64,000 nucleotides of DNA, from the NCBI GenBank assembly GCA_963575745.1, contig CAUYUJ010016059.1, positions 136,001-200,000 on the forward strand, written 5' to 3'. The position numbers and the translations under genes are program-made. This DNA comes from Prorocentrum cordatum. Lineage: Eukaryota > Sar > Dinophyceae > Prorocentrales > Prorocentraceae. The notes below the pieces were generated by a model. That model worked only from the letters and a program-made list of their open reading frames with translations, made no database searches and had not been told where the DNA came from. Shown one piece after another: positions 53,316 to 64,000 of this stretch; position 1 is the stretch's first letter; every line of letters starts with the position of its first letter.

Positions 53316-53545
53316 CCTGTTTTTGCATCATCGTCATCATCATCGTCATCATCGTCATGTTATTCATCGTCGTCCGCCCTGGGCCGACGACGATTGTAAT
53401 GATGGTGGTTATCAAATCGTAGCGCTGATGGTGGTGGCGATGGTGATGGTGATGATGGTGGTGCTCATCACATCCGGAAAAACCATCATCACCATCACCA
53501 TCATCACCATCACAACCGCCCTCACCATACCATGATCACCATCCC

Positions 53546-53604
<59 letters not shown>

Positions 53605-53605
53605 C
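53316..53605. repeat. (ATC)n tract
   Basis: ATC/CATCGT repeats with an inverted GATGGT block near 53400-53465. The last 60 bases are pure (ATC)n. It directly precedes the palindromic satellite. Confidence 0.88.
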
Positions 53606-53633
53606 CATCCATACCATCAGCATGTTCCAGTAC

Positions 53634-56600
53634 GTTAGAGCTCCGTGGGAGCTCTAACATGGCTTGTTAGAGCTCCAACGGAGCTCTAACATAACATGTT
53701 CGAGTATGTTAGAGCTCCCTGGGAGCTCTAACATGGTATGTTAGAGCTCCGTGGGTGCTCTAACATGGTATGTTAGAGCTCCAACGGAGCTCTAACATAG
53801 CATGTTCCAGTATGTTAGAGCTCCCTGGGAGCTCTAACATGGTATGTTAGAGCTCCGTGGGAGCTCTAACATGGCTTGTTAGAGCTCCAACGGAACTCTA
53901 ACATAGCATGTTCGAGTATGTTAGAACTCCCTGGGAGCTCTAACATGGCATGTTAGAGCTCCAACGGAGCTCTAACATGGCATGTTCGAGCTCCAACGGA
54001 GCTCTAACATTGCATGTTCCAGTATGCTAGAGCTTCCTGGGAGCTCTAACATGGTATGTTAGAGCTCCGTGGGAGCTCGAACATGGCTTGTTAGAGCTCC
54101 AACGGAGCTCTAACATAGCATGTTCGAGTATGTTAGAGCTCCCTGGGAGCTCTAACATGCTATATTAGAGCTCCCATGTTAGAGCTCCCTGGGAGCTCTA
54201 CAAATACCGAGCTCCACGGAGCTTTAACATAGCATGTTAGAGCTCCGTGGGAGCTCCTGGGAGCTCTAACATGGTATGTTAGAGCTCCGTGGGAGCTCTA
54301 ACATGGCTTGTTAGAGCTCCAACGGAGCTCTAACATAGCATGTTCCAGTATGTTAGAGCTCCCGGGAGCTCTAACATGGTATGTTAGAGCTCCGTGGGAG
54401 CTCTAACATGGCTTGTTAGAGCTCCAACGGAGCTCTAACATAGCATGTTCGAGTATGTTAGAGCTCCCTGGGAGCTCTAACATGCTATATTAGAGCTCCC
54501 ATGTTAGAGCTCCCTGGGAGCTCTAAAATACCGAGCTCCAACGGAGCTTTAACATAGCATGTTAGAGCTCAGTGGGAGCTCCCTGGGAGCTCTAACATGG
54601 TATGTTAGAGCTCCGTGGGAGCTCTAACATAGCATGTTCCAGTATGTTAGAGCTCCCTGGGAGCTCTACATGGCATGTTAGAGAGCTCTAACAGAGCTCC
54701 AACGGAGCTCTAACATAGCATGCTCCATGTTCCAGTATGTTAGAGCTCCCTGGGAGCTCTAACATGGTATGCTAGAGCTCCGTGGGAGCTCTAACATGGA
54801 TTGTTAGAGCTCCAACGGAGCTCTAACATAGCATGTTCGAGTATGTTAGAGCTCCCTGGGAGCTCTAGCATGCTATATTAGAGCTCCCATCTTAGAGCTC
54901 CCTGGGAGCTCTAACATACCGAGCTACAACGGAGCTTTATCATATCGTGTTAGAGCTCAGTGGGAGCTCCCTGGGAGCTCTGACATGGTATGTTAGAGCT
55001 CCGTGGGAGCTCTAAGATGGCTTGTTAGAGCTCCAACGGAGCTCTAACATGGTATGTTCGGGTATGTTAGAGCTCTCTGGGAGCTCTAACATGGTATATT
55101 AGAGCTCCCTGGGAGCTCTAACATGGCTTGTTAGAGCTCCAACGGACCTTTAACCTAGCATGTTCGAATACGTTAGAGCTCCCAGGGAGCTCTAACTTGC
55201 TATTTTAGAGCTCCCATGTCAGAGCTCCCTGGGAGCTCTAAAATACCGAGCTCCAACGGAGCTTTAACATAGCATATTAGAGCTCAGTGGGAGCTCCCTG
55301 GGAGCTCTAACATGGTACGTTAGAGCTCCAAAAGAGCTCTAACATGGCTTGTTAGAGCTCCAACGGAGCTCTAACATAGCATGCTCGAGTATGTTAGGGC
55401 TCCCTGGGAACTCTAACGTGGTATGTTAGAGCTCCAGCGGAGCTCTAACATACCATGTTCCAGTATGTTAGAGCTCCCCGGGAGCTCTAACATGGTATGT
55501 TAGAGCTCCGCGGGAGCTCTAACATGGCATGTTCCAGTATGTTAGAGCTCCCTGGGAGCTCTAACATGCTATGTTAGAGCTCCCCTTAGAGCTCCCTGGG
55601 AGCTCTAACATACCGAGCTCCAACGGAGCTTTAACATATCATGTTAGAGCTCCGTGGGAGCCCCCTGGGAGCTCTAACATGGTATGTTAGAGGTGGAGTC
55701 TAACGGAGCTCTGACATCCATATGTAGAGCTCCCTGGGAGCTCTAACATGGTATGTTAGAGCTCCGTGGAGCTCTAACATGGCTTGTTAGAGCTCCAACG
55801 GAGCTCTAACATAGCATGTTCGAGTATGTTAGAGCTCCCTGGGAGCTCGAACATGGTATGTTAGAGCTCCGTGGGAGCTCTAACATGGCATGTTAGAGCT
55901 CCAGCGGAGCTCTAACATAGCATGTTCCAGTATGTTAAAGCTCCCTGGGAGCTCTAACATGGTATGTTAGAGCTCCGTGGGAGCTCTAACATGGCTTGTT
56001 AGAGCTCCAACGGAGCCCGAACATAGCATGTTCGAGTATGTTAGAGCTCCCTGGGAGCTCTAACGTGCTACGTTGAGCTCCCATGTTAGAGCTCCCTGGG
56101 AGCTCTAACATACCGAGCTCCAACGGAGCTTTAACATAGCATGTTAGATCTCAGTGGGAGCTCCCTGGGAGCTTAACATGGTATGTTAGAGCTCCCTGGG
56201 CGCTCTAACATGGTATGTTAGAGCTCCCACGGAGCTCTCACATAGCATGTTCCAGTATGTTAGAGCTCCCTGGGAGCTCTAACATGGCATGTTCGAGCTC
56301 CCAGGGAGCTCTAACATGGCTTGTTAGAGCTCCAAAAGAGCTCTGACATAGCATGTTCGAGTATGTTAGAGCTCCCTGGGAGCTCTAACATGGTATGTTA
56401 GAGCTCCGTGGGAGCTCCATGGCGTTAGAGCTCCAACGGAGCTCTAACATAGCATGTTCGAGTATGTTAGAGCTCCCTGGGAGCTCTAACATGCTATATT
56501 AGAGCTCCCATGTTAAAGCTCCCTGGGAGCTCTAAACTACCGAGCTCCCACGGAGCTATAACATAGCATATTAGAGCTCAGTGGGAGCTCCCTGGGAGCT

Positions 56601-56962
56601 CTAACATGGTACGTTAGAGCTCAAGCGGAGCTCTAACATAGCATGTTCGAGTATGCTAGAGCTCCCTGGGAGCTCTAACATGGTATGTTAGAGCTCCAAC
56701 GGAGCTCTAACATGGCATGTTAGAGCCCCAACGGAGCTCTACCATAGCATGTTCCAGAATGTTAGAGCTCCCTGGGAGATCTAACATGGTATGTTAGAGC
56801 TCCGTGGGAGCTCTACCATACTATAGCATGCTACGTTAGAGCTCCATTGGAGCTCTAACATACCATGTTAGAGCTCCCAGGGAGCTCTAACATACTCGAA
56901 CTTGCTATGTTAGAGCTCCCTGGAAGCTCTAACATAGCATGTTAGAGCTCCCACGGAGCTTT
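53634..56962. repeat. Palindromic satellite array (GAGCTC-rich)
   Basis: About 3.3 kb made almost entirely of short palindromes of about 29 bp, with arms TGTTAGAGCTCC and GGAGCTCTAACA around a variable 2-5 base centre (CTG, GTG, AA, and so on), spaced about 32 bp. A loose higher-order unit of about 106 bp has three palindromes and a GTTCGAGTATG or GTTCCAGTATG spacer. No ORF of note. Each unit could fold as a hairpin or extrude as a cruciform. Confidence 0.95.
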
Positions 56963-57089
56963 ACACGTCGGTCGGAAGAAGTGCGTAAAACATGAAGTAG
57001 GAAGGCGGAAGAAGTAGATTGCGTTCGAGGCCGCCCGAAAAACATCAACAACAATTACAAGAAGTAGATTACAAATCTTCCGGGCCCTG

Positions 57090-59560
57090 TCTCAGCGGCA
57101 CGCAATTGCCCTGGGTCGATCGGACCCTCGACCAAGGAGCGGCTGGGCCGAGGGCAGAGCGACCGAACAGGCAGCCGAGGGGCCAGGCGCGACCAGAGCC
57201 ACCGACGGGCAACAGCAACCAACGAAAAACAGCAAAAGCAGCTAAGGAGTGGCGGGGCCGACGGGCAACAGAAAATAACCAAAAACAGCCGAAAACAGCC
57301 GAGGAGTGGCTGGGCCGACGGCAGAGCGACCGATGAGGCAGCCGAGGGGCCAGGCGCGGCTCTCGGTCGCTCGGCCCCTGGGGCGCCCCTTCCCTGTCTG
57401 GTTTTGGTTGGATTTGGTTGTTTTCGGTTGTCCGTCGGGTTTTCTGGTCGCCCGTGGCCCTTGGGCTGGCTCTCGGTCGCTCGGCCCCTGGGGTGCCCCT
57501 CCCCTGTCTGGTTTTGGTTGTTTTCGGTTGTCTGTCGGTTGTTCTGGTCGTACCTGGGCCCTGGGCTGGCTCTCGGTCGCTCGGCCCCTGGGGGCGCCCC
57601 TTCCTTGTTTGGTTGTGGTTGTTTTCGGTTGTCCGTCGATTGTCCTGGTCGTCCCTGAGTCGGGCTGGCTCTCGGCCGCTCGGCCCCTGGGGGTGCCCCT
57701 TCCTTGTCTGGTGTTGGTTGTTTTCGGTTGTCTGTTGGTTGTTTCGGTCGCTCCTGGACCCTGGGCTGGCTCTCGGTCGCTCGGCCCTTGGGGTGTCCCT
57801 TCCGCGTTTGGTTTTTGTTGTTTTCGGTTGTCCGTCGGTTGTTCTGGTCGCCCGTGGCCCCTGGGCTGGCTCTCGGTCGCTCGGCCCCTGGGGCGCCCCG
57901 CCCCTGTTTGGTTTTGGCTGGTTTCGGTTCTCCGTCGGTTGTTCTGGTCGCTGCTGGCCCCTGGGCTGGCTCTCGGTCGTTCGGCCCCTTGGGGTGCCCC
58001 TTCCCTGTCTGTTTTTTGTTGTTTTCGGTTGTCCGTCGGTTGTTTCGGTCGCCCGTGGCCCCTGGGCTGGCTCTCGGTCGCTCGGCCCCTGGGGGTGCCC
58101 CTTCCCTGTCTGGTGTTGGTTGTGTTCGATTGTCTGTCGGTTGTTCTGGTCGTCCCTGGCTCCTGGGCTGACTCTCGGTCGCTCGGCCCCTGGGGGTGTC
58201 CCTTCCTTGTTTTGTTTTGGTTGTTTTCAATTGTCTGTCAGTTGTTTCGGTCGCTCCTGGCCCCTGGGCTGGCTCTCGGTCGCTCGGCCCCTGGGGGTGC
58301 CCCTTCCCTGTCTGGTTTTGGTTGTTGTCGGTTGTCCGCGGGTTGTTCTGGTCGCCCCTCGCTCCTGGGCTGGCTCTCGGCCGCTCGGCCCCTGGGGCGC
58401 CCCTTCCTTGTCTGGTGTTGGTTGTTTTCGGTTGTCTGTCGGTTGTTCTTGTCGCTCCAAGCCCCTGGGTTGGCTCTCGGTCGCTCGGCCCCTTGGCTGC
58501 CCCTTCCTTGTGTGGTTTTGGTTGTTTTCGGTTGTCTGTCGGTCGTTTCGGTCGCTCCTGACCCTGGGCTGGCTCTCGGTCGCTCGGCCCTTGGGGGGTC
58601 CCTTCCCTGTTTGGTTTTGGTTGTTTTCGGTTGTCTGTCGGTTGTTCTGGTCGTCCCTCGCTCCTGGGCTGGCTCTCGGTCGCTCGGCCCCTGGGGCGCC
58701 CCTTCCCTATCTGGTTTTGGTTGTTTCGGTTGTCTGTCGGTTTTTTCGGTCGCTCCTGGCCCCTGGGCTGGCTCTCGGTCGCTCGGCCCCTGGGGGTGCC
58801 CCTTCCTTGTTTGGTTTTGGTCGTTTTCGGTTGTCCGTCGGTTGTTCTGGGCGCTCCTGGCCCCTGGGTTGGCTCTCGGTCGCTCGGCCCCTTGGGGTGC
58901 CCCTTCCCTGTCTGGTTTTGGTTGTTGTCGGTTGTCCGCGGGTTGTTCTGGTCGGCCCTGGCTCCTGGGTTGGCTCTCGGTCGCTCGGCCCCTGGGGCGC
59001 CCCTTCCCTGTCTGGTTTTGGTTGTTTTCGGTTGTCCGTCGGTTGATCAGGTCGCTCCTGGCCCTTCGGCTGGCTCTCGGTCGCTCGGCCCCTGGGGGTG
59101 TCCCTTCCTTGTTTGGTTTTGGTTGTTTTCGGTTGTCTGTCGGTTGTTTCGGTCGCCCGTGGCCCCTGGGCTGGCTTTCGGTCGCTCGGCCCCTGGGGTG
59201 CCCCTTCCCTATCTGGTTTTGGTTGTTTTCGGTTGTCTGTCGGTTGTTCCGGTCGCTCCTGGCCCCTGGGCTGGCCCTCGGTCGCTCGGCCCCTGGGGGT
59301 GCCCCTTCCTTGTTTGGTTTTGGTTGTTTTCGGTTGTCTGTCGGTTGTTCTGGTCGCTCCTGGCCCCTGGGCTGGCTCTCGGTCGCTCGGCCCTTGGGGC
59401 GCCCCTTCCCTGTCTGGTTTTGGTGTCTGGTTGTCGGTCGCTCGGCCCCTTGGGGTGCCCCTTCCCTATCTGGTTTTGGTTGTTTTCGGTTGTCCGTGGG
59501 TTGTTCTGGTCGTTCCTGGCTCCTGGGCTGGCTCTCGGTCGCTCGGCCCCTGGGGGTGCG
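57090..59560. repeat. Minisatellite of about 100 bp with an inverted segment
   Basis: About 22 direct units contain CTCGGTCGCTCGGCCCCTGG and TTGGTTGTTTTCGGTTGTC. The first 250 bp (57090-57345) hold units in the opposite orientation, so the array has a head-to-head junction near 57350. Unit length varies (about 98-103 bp). The 754-codon plus ORF (57306-59570) and the long minus ORF are repeat translations without family features. Confidence 0.92.
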
Positions 59561-59569
59561 CGGGGGTTA

Positions 59570-59980
59570 GATTTAAGACTATGTGGCGTGCGCTGTTTTC
59601 TCGCGCGAAGCTGGTTTTCGCGCGGCATCAATGATGCGAGCTTGCTCGCGTGCACAATTGTAGCACACGCATCCGAACATCAGATCTATCAGTAGTGAAT
59701 GTGGTTGTATACCTGATTAGTCATGTAACTACTACAATGATGCTTCGTTCATGCTCATACGTCTGCCCGTTGTCCTACAAATCCTTCTCGCTCTATCACC
59801 ATGCAGGCATAAGCGACAGCGGCAGGGAATGTAGCGCGGAAGGCGTTGCATTTTTTCGCCTAAAACAGTCCAGCGTCCACCCGCAGCTTAAAAACGAGAA
59901 CCTGGACCCCTTCTCACAAGGTTCTCGCCGCCTGCCCTACATGGACCAGATGCATGCACCCACCTTCTGGCATGCGCGCC
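59570..59980. other. No gene recognised
   Basis: Lower-GC unique sequence between the minisatellite and the transposase. Possible 3' flank of the latter. Confidence 0.4.
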
Positions 59981-59981
59981 A

Positions 59982-62441
59982 CTAAGACCGCCGATGCCTC
60001 TTGGCCCCCTGCGGCAAGGCGTTCTCGTCGACACTGGGGTTATGGCGCGTCTTGCCGCGCATCCGCGGCCGCACTGTTAAGTCTGGAGGGCTGCCTGCGA
60101 TGCTGCTGAGAGCGTAGCGCAAAACCTCGTGTTCCTCCCGACGGACGTCTGCGAGGTTCGGAATGCGCTGCATCCAGCCCGCCAGCAACTTCGCATACGT
60201 GCACACGGCGGCGACCATCTGGGCGTTGCGCCCAGTCGGGTGGAGCACGTTCCTGTAGAAACTCTTCGGTTGATTGTGCGCGGCCTCGTTGCGCGTTGTG
60301 CCGTAGGGGACGTCGACCTCGGGGTGCCTGGCTGCAAACCGCGAAAGGTTGAGGAGGTACTCGACCTGGCGCGGCGACGTCGCGAACGCCAGGCTGGCGC
60401 GCACCTGTCGCGGCCAACGGCAACGGCCGCTTCTCAGACAGAGGCTGCGCGCTGGCAACTAGCGCGCCCTGCTGCTCGGGCCGCCGCCAGCCGCCGACGC
60501 ACTGCCCCCGTCGGAAAGGCAACCGTTGTCATCGGGTACCGTTGAGCCGCTGTTGGTCTTGCGAGGCAGCTCGTCTGGGTGCTCCATGCACAGAGCGGCC
60601 ACGTCCTCCAGGAAGTAAGATGCCCCTTGGCACGGCCTGTCGGAGTAGGTGTCGCCCGAGATGCGATGCAGCACAATTCTCTTGCGGCTGGCCGGCATGC
60701 TGCCGATGACTTCTCCCAGCGACGCGATGTTCACGAGTTGCCTCTGCCCGCGGAAGTACCGCTTGCCGTCATCGCCCCCGACCACGAACTTCCGCAGGCA
60801 CTTGCGCAAGAGGCGAGACATCGGGGTCACCCGCTCGTTGGCTGCGCTCTCCACTTTCAGGGCCACGTGGAGCGGGTCCTTCGCGACGAACAGCACCCGC
60901 GGAAGGTACTCCCGAACGACGGGGCACAGAACCTCAGGCGAGTCCGAGCACACCAGGCGGGGCTGATTGTGCCCGTCGGCCCCGATCGCCTCCAAGAGCG
61001 CAGAGATCATGTTCGGAGCTGACTCCGAGGAGTACGGCTTCACCAGCAGCACGCTGCCTCGTAAATTTAACCAAACAACGGAATGTCATAATTCTTATCA
61101 TCAGCGAGATAGATAATGGGTAACGGATTTAAGCGCTCAGTGCCTAAACCCGTTCCTTCAAATATGAAGTCATGTGGTGCTTTTATTAAGATTGGAGTTA
61201 CCGCGTGCGTTTCGCCCTCGTTCCGCCTGGGCACTGCACCGGGAGCTGCGCGTGCAGGCCAGGGTTGTCGGAACTCGCCACGGTCCTCTTCCCGTGCTTT
61301 TGCTGGTAGAGCACGGAGAGGAGGGTGCTGTACTGCCCGTCGATGCCAATGACGGTCTTATCAGCGGTGCGACGACAGATCTCACGCATCCTCTGCATGA
61401 TAGGATGGCGCAGCATGTCCTCAGCCATCGTATGGAAGACAGCTCGGTCAGACGGAAGTAGGTAGCGCGTATACCCTGCCTTCTCACCCAGCGCTGCGAG
61501 CACGCGCTCGCCAGCGCCCTTCGTTGTTGGGTGCAGCAACGTAGCAACAAAGTTGAGAAAGTAGGCGTCCGTGTACAGGAAATGCGCGCTCGCGCGGTGG
61601 TAGCGCTTCTCGTCGCAGCGCAAGATGTACCGGGTCTCGCCATCAGCGTCAAGGAGTAGCTCAATGTCCCTGTCGAGCCGACCACCCGATAATGTAGTCA
61701 GCGCGTCCTTCTTCTTCGGCCAAGACGGGCTCTTCTCCAGGCCGCGACGAATGATCAGCGCTGACTCGTGCAGGAGCATGCCGTCGGACTGGGCGGGGCG
61801 CTCAACGCCACGCAACAGTGCTTGCGCCCATATGTCCGTGGTCTTGAAATTCCAGAGCCTGGGTGATTAATTGGATGCCCCACGATCGGCGATCCTGGCC
61901 GCATCATACGATCGCGGGTCTGATCGGAGCGAGTTGGGCAGAGGATCGGCGCTGCTCTCGATCGGAGGTCAATACTCGATCACTCCCAATCTGTTGGCGG
62001 GGGCGTGGGCCAGATCGGGCGCGCGATCAGGCCGCAAACAGCGCTGGCTGAGCACGCCGCGCTGAAACCACGCGCCTCTGCCTGAGACTAGCGATGCCGC
62101 CCTCCTGCTCGGCGCGCTGAACCTGCCTGTGGTGCACGAGGCGGCTCTGCCTGTCACTGTTGAACTCCTTGACGGCGCACATCGGGCATCGCCACGCCCC
62201 GTCGGGGCGCAACTCTGTCGGCATGTCGCCCCTCTTGGCTCTGTCCTGCCAGATGCCGATCTCCGCTTGCACGGCCGCGCAGAGCTCCGGGGGCCATCGG
62301 CCAACGTGGCATCCCGCGGGAGAAGCCGCAGGCATGGCCGCGGCGGGCCCCTACTTGTACACAGCGATGGCAAATCGGAACGCAACCGCCAAGCGCGCAA
62401 GCTTGAAAGACAACGTCTGCATGGCATGTCAAGCAGGGCAT
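59982..62441 (-). CDS. DDE-type transposase gene, split and possibly broken
   Basis: Minus-strand pieces: zinc-finger-like exon (to about 62027), exon 61866-61202, GT-AG phase 2 intron 61055-61201 (147 bp, AT-rich), and exon 61054-59982. The middle exon has TVIGIDGQYSTLLSVLYQ, fitting a first catalytic Asp. The last exon has RLVCSDSPEVL and LFVAKDPLHVALKVE (second Asp region) and YGTTRNEAAHNQPKSFYRNV (a Glu suited to be the third). One in-frame TAG at 60459-60461 interrupts the last exon unless a short intron lies there. Enzyme role: cut and paste of DNA. The superfamily is not certain and terminal inverted repeats were not found. Confidence 0.6.
62027..62335 (-). CDS. Zinc-finger-like N-terminal exon of the transposase
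   Basis: It contains AWRCPMCAVKEFNSDRQSRL followed by VHHRQ: a C-x2-C ... H-H arrangement. The preceding frame has more Cys residues (MPCLTCHADVVF and ICHRCVQV), so the true start and frame upstream are unsettled. Assignment to the transposase rests on position and strand. Confidence 0.42.
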   Translation of the reverse strand: MPAASPAGCHVGRWPPELCAAVQAEIGIWQDRAKRGDMPTELRPDGAWRCPMCAVKEFNSDRQSRLVHHRQVQRAEQEGGIASLRQRRVVSARRAQPALFAA

Positions 62442-62444
62442 AGA

Positions 62445-62850
62445 AGGCTGGCGGAGCGAGGACGATAGAAGCCTATACAGTCAAAATCTATAATAAGGAC
62501 GCAAGGTAAGAGCGCACGGCCCTTGGGAGTGCAAATTGGACGTCCTTGGGCGCCAAGATTGGATGGGCATGGGCCTAGGAGGCAAGGACGCAAGGGTGCC
62601 CTTGCAGAGGTCCTGCGTCCCTACTATTGGTTTTGACTGAAGACTCGAACAGAAAACCGATATGAATGGGCGGACATCTGCCATGGTGCCAACTCAACAA
62701 TGGATGATGGCAGCGCGCTTTTTCCGATGTACATTTAGCATGAAAAGGAATGGGCGTTCTCATGCATTGAGGTGAATGTTCTCCCATCACCAACCCAATT
62801 GCCCCACAGGCGCGCCCAAGTGCACCTACGCCCGCCTACGCGATCTGCAC
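62445..62850. other. No gene recognised
   Basis: Includes GGACGCAAGGGTGCCCTTGC (62583-62602), a short near-palindrome also seen near 42320. No exon supported. Confidence 0.4.
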
Positions 62851-64000
62851 TCACTCCTCTCCCTCCTGAAGGTCGAACTCAGCCTGGCTATCGTCCATGG
62901 AGTTGGTGCGGGGCAAACCCTGGCCAGGGACTTCGGCGTCGTCGAGGTCGATCGGCCCCTTGTTGACGACGCTGCTCAAAGAAAGGAACTTGCGCTTCGC
63001 TGCCCACGGCGGTTCAGGAAGCGAGGGCACGGGAGGCTCGCCAGGGTCGGGGCCGTCACCCCGCGCGTGCTTCATCCAAGCAATCTCCCAAGTGACCGCC
63101 TCAGCCCAGCACGACGGCTTGATAGTCTTGTCGCCCTTCTTGAAATTGTTGTAGAGAGGCTTCCATGCTTCGACAAGCCAATCCTTTTTCTGGCCTGCCA
63201 TGTGCAAGCGGGGCACATCGACTTTCTCGTGCCCTGCCAATCTGCAGTATAGGCATTCGTTGGTGGGCATCACCACGTTGGCCCTCTTCAAATAGGCCAA
63301 GCAATCTGAAGGAGTAGCGTCCTTGTGAAAGGCAACGGCCACCATGCGCATGAACCCCTCGTGGGTGATCGTATCAGGGCACGCAGTCGGTGGGCGATTG
63401 ACGTCTGGCTCCCAAGGTGACCTTGTTGTCGATGGCTTGTGAGAAACATCCAGTTGCGAACCTGCATCCGCCCCATCTCGCCCAAGTCGCCCTGTCCTCG
63501 GCCGCGACGTCTAAAAACACCTCATCGCCTTCACTGGAACCGACGAACTATCGAAGTCGTCCAGAATGACGGGGCACTTGGGCGTCGACACGAGCTGACA
63601 AAAGAAGTCCATTTCAGACGCAGTGATACAAGACGGTTCGCCTCCCAACTCCCTGCTGCGCGCCAGGGCGACGGTGATAGAAGCGGGTGTCTTGCCCACG
63701 CCTGGCACGCCGAACCACATGATGGACGTGTCATCGAGGCTGGCCCAAATCATTTTCAGGACCCGCAACAGCGAGGGTTCGAGCGCGGCAAGTGTCATGG
63801 GCCAATTGTGCAGAACTTTGGCCAAAGATCCCTCGGTCGCGATGGTGTTCAAAGCCTTCTCGATGGTACCGTGCGGCCAGTTGAAGATCGGAGAGGCCTC
63901 GTCCTGCGCCTCCATGTGGATCCAGCGCATCATGCCCAGCTGCCTTCGGTCGGACAAAACCTCCTGGGCCTTCGCCGCGATGTAATCGAAGCCTTCGTCA
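62851..64000 (-). CDS. P-loop (SF3-like) helicase / Rep-like ORF, partial at right edge
   Basis: One minus frame is open from base 64000 to 62851 except for a TAG at 63511-63513. The first part has MWFGVPGVGKTPASITVALA (Walker A, about 63705) and PVILDDFDSSS (Walker B, about 63555) at the spacing of superfamily 3 helicases, including Rep-type proteins. The second part has NECLYCRLAGHEKVDVPRLH and a charged C-terminal region. The TAG follows GATGAG|GTGTTT, so it could lie in a short intron. The N-terminal half, which would show whether a nicking domain is present, is outside the window. Whether it is a mobile element, a viral relic or a host gene is unknown. Confidence 0.5.

Noticed and set aside
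53634-56962. CRISPR array
   Set aside because: Units are palindromes without unique spacers, and the genome is eukaryotic.
57306-59570. 754-codon plus-strand ORF
   Set aside because: It is the translation of a minisatellite of about 100 bp. Several frames on both strands are open and no domain is present.
1-64000. tRNA, rRNA or spliced-leader RNA genes
   Set aside because: None recognised by eye. The one spliced-leader match is a relic fused to an mRNA-derived element, without the SL RNA intron or Sm-like site following it.

Overview
The window looks like nuclear DNA of a dinoflagellate. The strongest sign is an exact 22-nt copy of the dinoflagellate spliced leader at 3798-3819 (minus strand), fused to the start of a retrotransposon ORF. 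Other signs agree: every coding segment I can defend lies on the minus strand, genes are broken by short introns with terminal inverted repeats (introner-like elements), one intron fits best as GC-AG, and simple repeats, minisatellites and degenerate non-LTR retroelements dominate. I cannot name the genus.

Layout. 1-3819: a non-LTR retrotransposon (ORF1, then an open endonuclease-reverse transcriptase ORF2 that runs off the left edge) with the leader relic at its 5' end. About 3970-8160: an older retroelement (RT, zinc knuckle, RNase H) split by minisatellite DNA. 8.7-9.66 kb: three phase-consistent exons of an unknown gene, one intron being an introner. 10-35 kb: mostly repeats (TIR elements, a 56-bp minisatellite in two arrays, a 12-bp repeat, C-rich and trinucleotide tracts) with isolated candidate exons. 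36.05-41.4 kb: the best gene of the window, a PIP kinase (PIPK) joined in one reading frame to a complete PI-specific phospholipase C (PH, EF-hand, X, Y, C2). 45.1 kb: an orphan metallophosphatase exon. 45.4-49.2 kb: a third RT/RNase H retroelement. 53.3-59.6 kb: an ATC tract, a 3.3-kb satellite of short palindromes and a 2.4-kb minisatellite of about 100 bp units. 59.98-62.4 kb: a DDE-type transposase gene with a zinc-finger-like N-terminal region. 62.85-64 kb: a P-loop (SF3-like) helicase ORF open to the right edge.

How the parts fit. The PIPK-PLC gene would put the enzyme that makes PI(4,5)P2 and the enzyme that cleaves it to IP3 and diacylglycerol in one polypeptide. I know of no described protein with this architecture. 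Several of its introns are different TIR-bearing elements, and one belongs to the same family as an intron of the unknown gene at 9 kb. The window therefore records both intron gain by small transposons and retro-insertion of a trans-spliced mRNA.

Limits: no search or computation was run. Family calls rest on motifs read by eye, repeat boundaries are approximate, and most of the window carries no recognisable gene.
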